A stretch of DNA of 9,316 nucleotides from Acidobacteriota bacterium (GTDB lineage Bacteria > Acidobacteriota > Terriglobia > Terriglobales > Acidobacteriaceae): positions 1 to 9,316 of the forward strand of contig QHZX01000018.1 of assembly GCA_003224835.1 (NCBI GenBank), in the 5' to 3' direction. Both the position numbers and the translations under genes were made by a program. The notes beneath the pieces are model-generated. The model was not told the origin of the DNA. It saw only the letters and a list, made by a program, of their open reading frames with translations, and did no database searches. This document shows, piece after piece, positions 1-6,947 of the stretch (positions are counted from its first letter, which is position 1; every line of letters begins with the position of its first letter).

Positions 1-1
1 C

Positions 2-1135
2 GCCGCAGAGTCGGCCAATGCGCAGCGGATACGCGCCGCGGTTCAGAAGGAGGGTGCAAGTGTGGCCGGGAGCGATACCGGGAAGGCGAACGGTGAGTCT
101 AATCAACAGGAGCTTCAGTCCATGATGCTGCGCCCCGAAGACTCCGGGCCACATGACGCCAGAGCGGAGGCCGCGTACACAAGATCAGTGTCACTTCTGC
201 TGGGACAGTCGTATCACAACTTGGGGGTAATTGACGCGCGCGACTCGCGCTACAAACAGGCCGCCGAGGAATTCTCTCAAGCGGCGAAATGGTCGCCTTC
301 CATCCCCAGCCTGGACCACAACTGGGGCGTCTCCGCGTTCCGTGCGCAGAAATACGACGAAGCCGTCGGGCCGCTGGAGCGAGAGTTGCGCCGCACGCCG
401 AATGATGCCTCCATTCGCCAGATGCTGGGCCTCTGCTACTACATGGGCGATAAGTTCACGGAGAGCGCGGAGACATTGCGCCCTATCCTCGACTATTTGC
501 CGGACAACGCGGGCCTGCTCTACGCGGCCGGCGTGTCGCTGGTGCGCAGTGGTGACGCGAAGGACGGCGCGCGTGTTTTTTCTCGGATGCTGCAAAAGGA
601 TCAGAACGTGCCGGCCGTACACCTGATGCTGGGCCAGGCTTACGCCCAGGAGCAGAATTATCCCGAGGCAATGACAGAATTTGCGTGGGCGCTGCAGCTC
701 GATCCGCACACCGCCGAAGCACACTATGGTTCGGGAATGGTGGCACTCAAGCAGGGAAAGCTGGAGACGTCCGCCAATGAATATCAGCTGGAGCTATCGG
801 TCAATCCAGGCTATATCCCGGCCGAATATCAGCTAGGTTATGTGCGGCTGGAAATGCACCAGGTGGATGCGGCCATGCCGTTGTTGCAGGATGTGGTGAG
901 TCGGCAGCCCGACCATTCCGACGCTCATTATGAGATGGGGAAAGCGTTGCTGGAACAAGGGAAGGTGAAAGACGCCATTCAGGATCTGGAAACCTCGACG
1001 CGCCTGCACCCGACTGATTACGCTTATTATCAGCTCAGCGTCGCTTACCGCCGCGAAGGCCGCGCCAGCGACGCTGAACAGGCCATGCTGATGTACCAGA
1101 AACTCAGGCCCAAGCCCCACGTTTCACAGCAATGA
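2..1135 (+). CDS. TPR-repeat protein, 5' end outside the window (partial)
   Basis: The product is a protein-interaction scaffold made almost entirely of tetratricopeptide repeats. From about position 190 to 1120 I count nine tandem 34-residue units with the usual spacing of small and aromatic residues (for example AEAHYGSGMVALKQGKLETS and SDAHYEMGKALLEQGKVKDA). The frame stays open to the left edge (it reads AAESANAQRIRAAVQKEG), and this segment looks like normal coding sequence. The GTG at 62 is therefore probably internal and the true start lies upstream. Because the N-terminus is missing, a signal peptide cannot be judged. The stop (1133-1135) overlaps an ATG at 1132, and the next gene, a secreted VWA protein, follows in the same direction, so the two are probably co-transcribed. 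TPR-VWA pairs are common in acidobacterial genomes. The TPR fold is near certain; the partner and process are unknown. Confidence 0.9.
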   Translation, partial: AAESANAQRIRAAVQKEGASVAGSDTGKANGESNQQELQSMMLRPEDSGPHDARAEAAYTRSVSLLLGQSYHNLGVIDARDSRYKQAAEEFSQAAKWSPSIPSLDHNWGVSAFRAQKYDEAVGPLERELRRTPNDASIRQMLGLCYYMGDKFTESAETLRPILDYLPDNAGLLYAAGVSLVRSGDAKDGARVFSRMLQKDQNVPAVHLMLGQAYAQEQNYPEAMTEFAWALQLDPHTAEAHYGSGMVALKQGKLETSANEYQLELSVNPGYIPAEYQLGYVRLEMHQVDAAMPLLQDVVSRQPDHSDAHYEMGKALLEQGKVKDAIQDLETSTRLHPTDYAYYQLSVAYRREGRASDAEQAMLMYQKLRPKPHVSQQ

Positions 1136-1164
1136 CTGGCAAGCGGGTTGAAGGACCTGCGCGT

Positions 1165-2964
1165 ATGAAGCGATTTTTAGTTCGGACTGGGATGATGCTT
1201 TTGGTGGCTAGCCTTGCCGCCGCGCAGCAGCCTTCTCCTACTCCGAAGAGCCCGGAGCTGGTGCTACAGGTCACAACCCGCATGGTGCTCGTGGATACCG
1301 TTGTGCTTAATAGGAAAGGCGATCCGGTCAAAGGTCTGAAAGCGGATGCCTTCACGTTGACGGAAGACGGCGTTCGTCAGCGAATATCATCCTTCTCCGA
1401 GCGCACTTCTGAGCCTGCGAAACCGACTCCCCCTCCAGTTCTTCCTCCGCATGTTACGACCAACCGCCCTGTAGTGACGCAGACGAATGCTGAAAATGCC
1501 ACCATAGCCGTGCTGCTGCTCGACGGCCTCAACACTCCCCCGCAAGATCAGATTTACGTTAAGCAGCAGATGCTGAAGTTTTTGGCTCGGCAATACGATC
1601 CGAACACGAAGCTGGCTGTGATTGCCCTCACCAACAAACTTACGGTGCTACAGGATTTCACTCAGGACCCGCTTCTGTTGCGAGCGGCGCTGGACCGGTA
1701 CCTTGCGGAAACGCCAGCACTGGCGCGCAGCGGCGGCCAGATAGAAACGCAGTCAGCTTCTGTTCCCGCGCCAAATGTCAATTTGCCAGCACAGGCCACC
1801 GGCGGGTCGACCGGCAGCGGCTCGGACCCCGGACTTCCTGCCACGCTCGCGGCGGGTGGAAGCAACGCCAGCATTTTCGAAGATATTGCTTACATGATGG
1901 ACCGCTTTGAGAGGGAATCGGAAAACTTCTCACGCGATATCCGGATTTCGTCCACCCTTTCTGCCTTGGAGCAAATTGGCCGCTTTATCTCCGGACAAAG
2001 TGGACGCAAAGTGCTGCTTTGGTTTTCAACAGGGTTCCCGTTTTCTGTAGTGGGAGATTCGCCCAGCAGCATGGAGACCGAAAGAAATTATGGCGATCAA
2101 ATCCGGCGGACGATCAATCTGCTGAACGATGCGCATGTCGCCACGTACACCATTGATGCGGGCGGGTTGGTGCCGAGCAGCCTGGGAGATCCGAGCCTCA
2201 GCGGCCGCGATTCGGAGGGCAAGGTTCACCTTGGTATCGACGCCAATCGCGCATTGAGCAGCGAGTCCTTCCAACGATTCTCCACCCATGACGCTCTGGA
2301 AACGATTGCCCGCGACACCGGCGGACGATACTTCGGTAACGGCAACGATCTTGATCATGCCGTTCAAGCGGCGCTGCGGGAGTCGAGTTCCTATTACATG
2401 CTCGGTTACTATCCCACCAACAAAAAGTGGGGCGGGAAGTTTCGCCAAATCAAATTGCAGGTGGAGCGGCCGGGCGTGCAGTTGCGTTACCGCCGCGGAT
2501 ATTTTGCAGTGAATCCTTCGGATTGGCGAAAGGACAACGGCGAGCGCACGCTGACGGCGGCTTTGGGAGCGAACTCGCTGCCCTCTACGGAAGTGACCTT
2601 CATGGCTCGGGCGCTGCCTCCGTTGCCGGATTCGGATACGGTGGTTGAATTTGCGGTGGATCCCTCCACATTTTCATGTGAAACCGAAGCCGAGAACCAC
2701 CACCACTGCACACTTCAGTTTGAGGTACAGGCGTTCACTCCCAATGGCAAGCTGGTGAAGGCGGAAGTGCAGACCGCGGACGCATCTCTGCCGAAGCCGA
2801 CGTACGAACGGGTCAGCAAGCAGGAGTTGCCCATGAACGTACCGATCCGGCTCGCGCCGGGAAAATACGTCTTGCATCTCGGCGTGCGCGATAACCTAAC
2901 GGGATTATTTGGAACGGCCGATCTGGCATTGGAGGTTCCCGCTAACCGGGAAAGCAAGCGGTAA
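1165..2964 (+). CDS. secreted VWFA-related domain protein (TIGR03436-like)
   Basis: This is a 599-residue exported protein of the VWFA-related family expanded in acidobacteria; its cellular role is not established. MKRFLVRTGMMLLVASLAAA is a clear signal peptide (cleavage near A20/Q21). Next comes the family's N-terminal beta segment (residues about 32-79, LVLQVTTRMVLVDTVVLNRK onward). A VWA core follows, whose first metal-site motif reads LLLDGLNT (D120) instead of DxSxS. A Gly/Ser/Pro-rich insert lies at about 190-236. The family C-terminal signature YYMLGYYPT (about 410-418) then RYRRGYF follows, and last a beta-rich tail with an HHHC patch. An in-frame ATG at 1132 overlaps the upstream stop (ATGA) but has no ribosome binding site. 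The ATG at 1165 has GAAGGA nine bases upstream and places the signal peptide at the N-terminus, so I prefer it. The degenerate DxSxS argues for altered or no metal binding. The family call is confident. Confidence 0.92.
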   Translation: MKRFLVRTGMMLLVASLAAAQQPSPTPKSPELVLQVTTRMVLVDTVVLNRKGDPVKGLKADAFTLTEDGVRQRISSFSERTSEPAKPTPPPVLPPHVTTNRPVVTQTNAENATIAVLLLDGLNTPPQDQIYVKQQMLKFLARQYDPNTKLAVIALTNKLTVLQDFTQDPLLLRAALDRYLAETPALARSGGQIETQSASVPAPNVNLPAQATGGSTGSGSDPGLPATLAAGGSNASIFEDIAYMMDRFERESENFSRDIRISSTLSALEQIGRFISGQSGRKVLLWFSTGFPFSVVGDSPSSMETERNYGDQIRRTINLLNDAHVATYTIDAGGLVPSSLGDPSLSGRDSEGKVHLGIDANRALSSESFQRFSTHDALETIARDTGGRYFGNGNDLDHAVQAALRESSSYYMLGYYPTNKKWGGKFRQIKLQVERPGVQLRYRRGYFAVNPSDWRKDNGERTLTAALGANSLPSTEVTFMARALPPLPDSDTVVEFAVDPSTFSCETEAENHHHCTLQFEVQAFTPNGKLVKAEVQTADASLPKPTYERVSKQELPMNVPIRLAPGKYVLHLGVRDNLTGLFGTADLALEVPANRESKR

Positions 2965-2971
2965 CGCGCCA

Positions 2972-2981
2972 TTCCGCGGAA
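2972..2981. repeat. 10-bp perfect palindrome after the VWA stop
   Basis: TTCCGCGGAA is a perfect palindrome starting seven bases after the VWA stop codon. No T-tract follows, so it is not an intrinsic terminator. It could be a protein-binding site or chance; a 10-bp palindrome in GC-rich DNA is only mildly unusual. Confidence 0.25.
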
Positions 2982-3015
2982 CGAATCATCACTGCCCCTG
3001 GTTCCCACTCGGGTC

Positions 3016-3040
3016 TATAATTTGTCCATTTCACAAATGG
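3016..3040 (+). promoter_or_regulatory. possible promoter -10 with operator-like inverted repeat
   Basis: TATAAT (3016-3021) matches the sigma-70 -10 consensus exactly and lies 94 bases upstream of the ATG at 3115. Directly after it, CCATTT-CAC-AAATGG (3026-3040) is a perfect 6-bp inverted repeat covering the expected transcription start, a common place for a repressor operator. No good -35 hexamer sits at the proper spacing (2993-2998 reads TGCCCC), and acidobacterial promoters are poorly characterised. If real, the gene at 3115 has its own promoter and does not depend only on read-through from the VWA gene. Confidence 0.35.
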
Positions 3041-3114
3041 CGGCTACCGAAATCTTCGCCTGGAACATGTTTCGGGCACGGGTACGTGTTTTCTTTCGAT
3101 AAGGACAGGCACTC

Positions 3115-4110
3115 ATGAGATCGTGTGATCTTTGGTTGCAGGCGCTAACCATTGCTTTTCTCTCTGCGGCGAGTGCCGGACAGCAAACAACGACAATGAG
3201 TGCGGGTTCTTCTGCCGGAATTACCACTATCACTGTTCGTGTTACTTACCAGCAGAACCACCGGCCCGCGGCGGCATTGCGGGTAGAGCTGATTTCCCCA
3301 ATGGGTGGTATGGCTGGCATGCGCACAACTGATGGGAATGGCGGCGCTACCTTCGACGGCGTTGGCAGCGGGCGTTATCAGGTGGAGGTAAGTGGGCCAG
3401 ACATCGAGACCACAAAAAGCGACATCTTTGAAACCGGCGGCACCAGTGGCCCCTATCACACCGAAAGAATAGAGGTGCAGTTGACGAAGACGGTTAGCGG
3501 TCAGTCGTCCGGGGCAGCTCTCGCTCCAATAATCCCGGAGCCTGCCCAAAAAGAATTCAAGTTGGGATTGAAGGAAATGGACAAGAAACACTGGGAGGAA
3601 GCCAAAGAGCATTTTCAGAACGCTATTACTGTGTTTCCGAAATATGCAGACGCGTTCAACAACCTCGCGCTGGTCGAAATCCAACTGAAAAACGACAATG
3701 ACGCTGTGGAAGCGTTCCGCAGCGCCACTCGGATCGACCCGACTCTGCAGCAAGCCAATCTCTACCTAGGGCAGTTCTATTATGAAAACACGCGATACAA
3801 GGAAGCGGAACCATATCTGCTGCGCTCTGTTGCCGACCAGCCGAACAGTGCTCAACTCCTGACTGCGCTCGCCAACACGGAACTGCAAAACGGCGAAACC
3901 GACTTGGCTCTCGCCAATGCCCGCAAAGTGTCCTCTCTTCCCAATCCCAAGCAGTTTGCGATTTCACACTTGATTGTGGCGCAGGCGCTCTCCGGAAAAA
4001 GCCAGGACGATGCAATCGCCAAGGAATACGAAGAGTATCTGAAGGAAGCGCCTGACTCTCCCTTGGCGCCCCGAGTGAAGGATGCATTGGCGAAGCTGAA
4101 GTCCAAATGA
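3115..4110 (+). CDS. secreted carboxypeptidase-regulatory-like domain / TPR protein
   Basis: This 331-residue exported protein has two parts. After a signal peptide (residues 1-21, cleavage near ASA/GQQ) comes a beta-sandwich resembling the carboxypeptidase regulatory-like domain (about 39-124). There, TVRVTYQQNHRPAAALRVEL, then TTDGNGGATFDGVGSGRYQV, show the typical 'variant of the past, updated by a G-rich turn' pattern. A short Pro/Ser/Ala linker leads to about five TPR or TPR-like units (about 146-325), starting EFKLGLKEMDKKHWEEAKEH and including ADAFNNLALVEIQLKNDNDA. The last units are less regular. AAGGA lies nine bases before the ATG, which supports this start. It follows the TPR and VWA genes on the same strand after a 150-bp gap, suggesting a shared envelope role such as assembling or presenting surface proteins. 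That role is inference; the domain calls are fairly firm. Confidence 0.9.
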   Translation: MRSCDLWLQALTIAFLSAASAGQQTTTMSAGSSAGITTITVRVTYQQNHRPAAALRVELISPMGGMAGMRTTDGNGGATFDGVGSGRYQVEVSGPDIETTKSDIFETGGTSGPYHTERIEVQLTKTVSGQSSGAALAPIIPEPAQKEFKLGLKEMDKKHWEEAKEHFQNAITVFPKYADAFNNLALVEIQLKNDNDAVEAFRSATRIDPTLQQANLYLGQFYYENTRYKEAEPYLLRSVADQPNSAQLLTALANTELQNGETDLALANARKVSSLPNPKQFAISHLIVAQALSGKSQDDAIAKEYEEYLKEAPDSPLAPRVKDALAKLKSK

Positions 4111-4155
4111 GGAGTGGTAAACGTCCAACTCCGCAATTTGACTTTTGCATTTTGA
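4111..4155 (+). terminator. candidate intrinsic terminator
   Basis: Immediately after the TGA at 4108-4110, GGAGTGG (4111-4117) can pair with CCAACTCC (4125-4132). This gives a seven-pair stem with one bulged A and a seven-base loop. A T-rich stretch follows (4136-4155, with runs TTT, TTTT and TTTT broken by other bases). The broken T-tract makes this a moderate candidate. It lies where the convergent transcription units meet, the expected place. I saw no comparable structure ending the minus-strand unit at 4299. Confidence 0.4.
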
Positions 4156-4298
4156 GCATCTGCGAACGCATCTCTTACAGCCGATGTGCAACCAGCCGAG
4201 CGCGACACTAATGTTCGGGCACATTTCTCATTTGGGATCCCGATTTGTCAGGAATGATTTGTGCAAGATGTACAAAGGCCTAAGGAGCGCACGAGAGC

Positions 4299-4568
4299 CT
4301 ACGGACGCGCAAACTTCGCGTCATCAACGGGTACATTCTGCGTAACTTGGAGCAAATGGATGTCCAGCGTTCGATTCGGCCGAGTAATAACGATGTGCAG
4401 AGGAACTTGTACGCCATCAAATGTCTTGTAATCACCGTAGTCGAGCTGAGTGGGATTAAGACCCAAGGGCGGCGAACCAAAACGCAGCTCTCGGAGCAAC
4501 AGCCCGGTCTGCCGGTCGAAATACAACTCCAATGGTGGGCCAGACGAGTTCGCAGCGAATAGCAGCGT
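4299..4568 (-). pseudogene. detached C-terminal part of the diheme cytochrome, out of frame
   Basis: On the minus strand this frame opens after a TGA (4569-4571) and reads FAANSSGPPLELYFDRQTGL, then LNPTQLDYGDYKTFDGVQVP, ending QNVPVDDAKFARP before a TAG. These are the conserved C-terminal motifs of the reaction-centre-cytochrome-like proteins of acidobacteria: the LYFD..TGLL turn, PTQxDYxDY, and the NVPxDDxxF ending. They belong to the gene that begins at 5361 but sit in a different frame from it. A TTG at 4532 could formally start this piece, but a C-terminal domain alone without signal peptide or haem site is unlikely to be a gene. I read it as the remnant cut off by the frame disruption near 4557-4570. 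Confidence 0.75.
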
Positions 4569-5361
4569 TCAGATTGATAGGGAATTGCAAATCGGCGTCC
4601 AGCTTCGCACCTTCGACGTCCGCCTGAGGCATGTCACGAACTGGGCCTGCTGGGGAAAGGAACCATCCGTTCTGACCATCAAATACTGTGGAGCTGTCTC
4701 CCGCTGTTAAATGCACAATCATGGCCTGCCGCGATGGTGATTTGGAAATAATTTCAATAGGAAAGCCAGGCCCGACGTCGAAAGTAACAGTGCCGCTTTC
4801 GATGCGGCTAGACAGATTCTGGACTGCGGCGACGCCTCCAACTGCTTTAATGAACTTTTCAATCACATCGTCCGGCGACGGGAGATCGGTCCGACTTTCA
4901 GCCAGTGGGTCCGCTGCCAATCGAGCTTCGGATACGTACGGCGCTTTGCTGTCCACCATCGGTATACTCACGGGCTTAGCAGAACCGCGATGGCACGTGT
5001 AACAAGTAACGGCTCGTTCATCATGAAATTGGTTTGCATTGAGTGCCAACATCATCCGGATCATGCGGCGGGCGGTTTGCTTCGATTGTTTGTCGTCCTT
5101 ATCGAAGGCATCGCGAACATGACAGAACTCGCACTCGACGCCCAAGGATGCCGATATGAACTGCATAGCCGGAATCAGCTGGTCCGGAGGAACGTCCTTC
5201 AACTCTTGCAGGTTTTTAAACCTTGGTTGCGCCACTTTTTCTTGTGCATTCACTGACGTATCCTGCAGCCCAAGTCGGCAAAGGAAAAGCACATAGATCC
5301 ATGCCAGGTTCAGGCCTACAATTCGCGCTCCTCTGAGAATGCTTCTGCTCCGATTACTCAT
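4456..5361 (-). CDS. diheme c-type cytochrome, reaction-centre cytochrome family, frame-disrupted 3' end
   Basis: The gene encodes an exported electron-transfer protein. A hydrophobic segment (about 16-32) ending near VNA/QE acts as signal peptide or anchor. Two haem-binding CXXCH motifs follow, CEFCH (77-81) and CYTCH (120-124), in the contexts GVECEFCHVRDAFDKDDKQS and RAVTCYTCHRG. These are hallmarks of the PF02276-like cytochromes that many non-phototrophic acidobacteria carry. The following domain (about 165-265: KFIKAVGGVAAVQN, VFDGQNGWF, VRDM) is also typical. After N265 (4567-4569) the family match stops; the last 36 residues are out-of-frame sequence, and the true C-terminus continues in another frame to 4299. 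The start at 5361 overlaps the upstream cytochrome's stop as ATGA (5358-5361), indicating translational coupling. Frame also stays open upstream to 5541, but inside the neighbouring gene. The haem part may still be made; whether it functions is unclear. Confidence 0.8.
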   Translation of the reverse strand: MSNRSRSILRGARIVGLNLAWIYVLFLCRLGLQDTSVNAQEKVAQPRFKNLQELKDVPPDQLIPAMQFISASLGVECEFCHVRDAFDKDDKQSKQTARRMIRMMLALNANQFHDERAVTCYTCHRGSAKPVSIPMVDSKAPYVSEARLAADPLAESRTDLPSPDDVIEKFIKAVGGVAAVQNLSSRIESGTVTFDVGPGFPIEIISKSPSRQAMIVHLTAGDSSTVFDGQNGWFLSPAGPVRDMPQADVEGAKLDADLQFPINLNAAIRCELVWPTIGVVFRPADRAVAPRAAFWFAALGS

Positions 5362-6524
5362 TCGGTGAACTGGTCTCCGTGGACCGCTATTTTGTGATCC
5401 GTGAAGTCGGTATGCATGGAAGGAATCGGATACTTCGGCATATGGCAACTCACACAGTCGTGGTTTGAAACCTTGCAGATGCTGGCCGCATGAGCTCGGT
5501 CTTTCGGGACGCCGCCCCCTGGGGAATGGCAGCTCAGGCACACTTTGTCATAAAAGGCAGCACCTTGCACTCGAGGTTTGTGGGCGTCGTGGCACGCTAC
5601 GCAGGTGAGTCGCGCATCGCCATTTCTCCAGCAGCGGCTCTGCTCTAAACGGTAGGCAGGAAACCGCAGGTTGAAAATCCCAGTTATGGAGTTGAGGCTT
5701 ACATCTGCCGAAGTACGGTGACAGGCGCCACAGAAATCCACCGAGTCAGCGGGGCTGAGACGCGCGGGATTAAAAATGAGCGTCGAACTCCTCGCGTCAT
5801 GTTCCAAGCTCATCTGCGCCACATGCTGCGCTCCCGGACCATGGCATGCTTCACAGGTGACGCCCGGAATCAATCGCTCGGGATGAAATTGACCGTCGGT
5901 ACTTGAGGCCGTGGAATGGCACCCGAAGCACAATGGAGGCTCGTCCGGGGGCATGCGCCGGCCGAGCGCAGTCTCGATGCGACTAGGCGAAAACCGAGTC
6001 CTCCCGGTCGTGAGATCCAATCCGTTTAGAGACCTGTAGTAGCTCACCCGGCTCTCAAAATAGATTCCGTTCTGCTGATACAGAAACGTATCCCCAAACT
6101 GTCGATCGCCAAATACCCAGCTCACCGTCGATGAGGCCGACTGCTGGCCGTTAGTGGTCGCATACTCTGCCCCGCTCGCCGTTCGGGAGAGCGAATAATC
6201 GTAGGACCCAGTGCGAAAATGCATTTCGTGAGGAATATTTGCGAACGCATCTGCCGTTGCCGATTTCACTGCATGGGCCATGGACGTATTCGTCTGCGTC
6301 GCGTTGATATCCTGATGACAGCGTCCACAAGTCTCCGAGCCTACATACTGATCGCGCGCGGAAGTTCCTTTAGTCGGCCACCAACCGGGATCGATCACCC
6401 GAATTTCTGTTGCAGTACTGACTTTGGAGCTCTTACTCGGCACCGACTGCGCAGACACAACAAGGGAGTGAGGCGCCAATAATATGATAAGGAACAGGAC
6501 GCGAACCGAGACAGACCTGAACAT
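5358..6524 (-). CDS. exported multiheme c-type cytochrome with seven CXXCH motifs
   Basis: The 388-residue product begins with a signal peptide (MFRSVSVRVLFLIILLAPHS, cleavage near VSA/QS at 25), so it acts outside the cytoplasm. Seven CXXCH haem sites are visible: CGRCH (66), CFGCH (199), CEACH (224), CGACH (265), CVACH (308), CLSCH (329) and CVSCH (357). The first sits in YVGSETCGRCHQDINATQTN followed by SMAHA. The last reads HDCVSCHMPK with TDHKI after it. Both contexts are typical of cytochrome c554/doubled-CXXCH proteins. Many further histidines could be distal ligands. Residues 95-195 have no haem site and look beta-rich, perhaps a separate domain. The frame extends upstream to 6698, but the ATG at 6524 places the signal peptide correctly. 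Its ribosome binding site is weak. The next gene, a diheme cytochrome, overlaps by four bases, suggesting an electron-transfer pair. The substrate is unknown. Confidence 0.9.
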   Translation of the reverse strand: MFRSVSVRVLFLIILLAPHSLVVSAQSVPSKSSKVSTATEIRVIDPGWWPTKGTSARDQYVGSETCGRCHQDINATQTNTSMAHAVKSATADAFANIPHEMHFRTGSYDYSLSRTASGAEYATTNGQQSASSTVSWVFGDRQFGDTFLYQQNGIYFESRVSYYRSLNGLDLTTGRTRFSPSRIETALGRRMPPDEPPLCFGCHSTASSTDGQFHPERLIPGVTCEACHGPGAQHVAQMSLEHDARSSTLIFNPARLSPADSVDFCGACHRTSADVSLNSITGIFNLRFPAYRLEQSRCWRNGDARLTCVACHDAHKPRVQGAAFYDKVCLSCHSPGGGVPKDRAHAASICKVSNHDCVSCHMPKYPIPSMHTDFTDHKIAVHGDQFTE

Positions 6525-6584
6525 ATTCGGGATCGCCCATTTTACCCTGATCACGTCAACGGCGGCTAACAACAAGTCTCTACC

Positions 6585-6609
6585 GTGTCCTGACCCAGCT
6601 TCAGGACGC
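6585..6609. repeat. inverted repeat upstream of the cytochrome pair
   Basis: GTCCTGA (6587-6593) and TCAGGAC (6601-6607) form a perfect 7-bp inverted repeat around CCCAGCT. One G.T wobble and one G-C pair outside give a 9-bp stem in plus-strand RNA. It lies 61-85 bases upstream of the cytochrome start at 6524, where an operator or a leader hairpin would fit. No T-tract follows on either strand, so it is not a simple terminator. Confidence 0.4.
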
Positions 6610-6644
6610 AACCGATGCCCCTGAAATATTGGTAAAACGCCGAA

Positions 6645-6727
6645 TTTAGCGGCCAGACTTACAGCGCAATCCAAGCAAGCCGTTCCTGATCGGGGCATCC
6701 GCTAAAGAAACCGTCGGACGCTAAAGA
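6645..6727. repeat. three copies of CGCTAAA motif, two direct and one inverted
   Basis: CGCTAAAGA occurs twice as a direct repeat at 6700-6708 and 6719-6727, starting 19 bases apart. The inverted form TTTAGCG lies at 6645-6651. All three are in the gap upstream of the cytochrome pair. Repeated short sites near two helical turns apart suggest a possible activator or repressor array. With copies this short, chance cannot be ruled out. Confidence 0.3.
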
Positions 6728-6947
6728 GGGGAGGAGTGGTGATGGTCAACACAGCCGAAAAGATTAGTGGTTAGACAGGCTGACTAGAGTTCGTTGTTGG
6801 GCAAAATCGTCTTGCATTCATCATGGGGCTAACGGCTGATAACGACTGATTACGATGCTGTGTGATGTCCTGAGCCAGAACCTCCATACCCGCATAGTCT
6901 TTTTAGGCGTTCAACCGGGAGCAATCGTCGCTGCCATTCCCAGCCGC

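Larger units (their letters stand above)
6525..6947. other. 423-bp intergenic region with repeats, no gene seen
   Basis: This region lies between the stop of the minus-strand VWA gene and the start of the cytochrome pair, so it should hold the cytochrome promoter. I found no convincing -35/-10 pair. No open frame of gene size exists on either strand. It does hold an inverted repeat (6585-6609), three copies of a CGCTAAA motif (6645-6727), and a second near-copy of TGTCCTGAnCCAG at 6866-6878 (first at 6586-6598). On the plus strand a purine-rich GGGGAGGAG (6729-6737) precedes a ten-codon open frame (6742-6774). No terminator for the VWA gene is obvious. Confidence 0.6.

Noticed and set aside
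62..64. GTG as the start of the first TPR gene
   Set aside because: The frame is open and protein-like to the left edge, and no ribosome binding site sits at proper spacing before 62, so the gene probably starts outside the window.
191..724. 177-residue minus-strand open frame opposite the TPR gene
   Set aside because: It is antisense to nine clear TPR repeats, and its Arg/His/Val-rich composition is that of a shadow frame in GC-rich DNA.
1132..1164. ATG at 1132 as start of the long VWA gene (ATGA overlap)
   Set aside because: No ribosome binding site precedes it and it puts eleven residues before the signal peptide. The ATG at 1165 has GAAGGA at good spacing. The choice is not absolute.
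3145..3753. 202-residue minus-strand open frame, and a further one at 3656-4171
   Set aside because: Both are antisense to the carboxypeptidase-regulatory-like/TPR gene, with no signal peptide, domain or ribosome binding site.
5362..5541. N-terminal extension of the diheme cytochrome frame
   Set aside because: It lies inside the heptaheme gene in another frame and would put 60 polar residues before the signal peptide; the ATG at 5361 fits the coupled overlap.
6525..6698. N-terminal extension of the heptaheme cytochrome frame
   Set aside because: Residues before the ATG at 6524 have no homologous look and would bury the signal peptide.
6729..6774. Purine-rich GGGGAGGAG followed by a ten-codon plus-strand frame
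   Set aside because: It resembles a leader peptide, but no plus-strand gene follows it, so the match is probably accidental.
6830..6859. Weak 10-base periodicity (ACGGCTGATA / ACGACTGATT / ACGATGCTGT)
   Set aside because: Only the first two units match well (8 of 10); too short and imperfect to call a tandem repeat.
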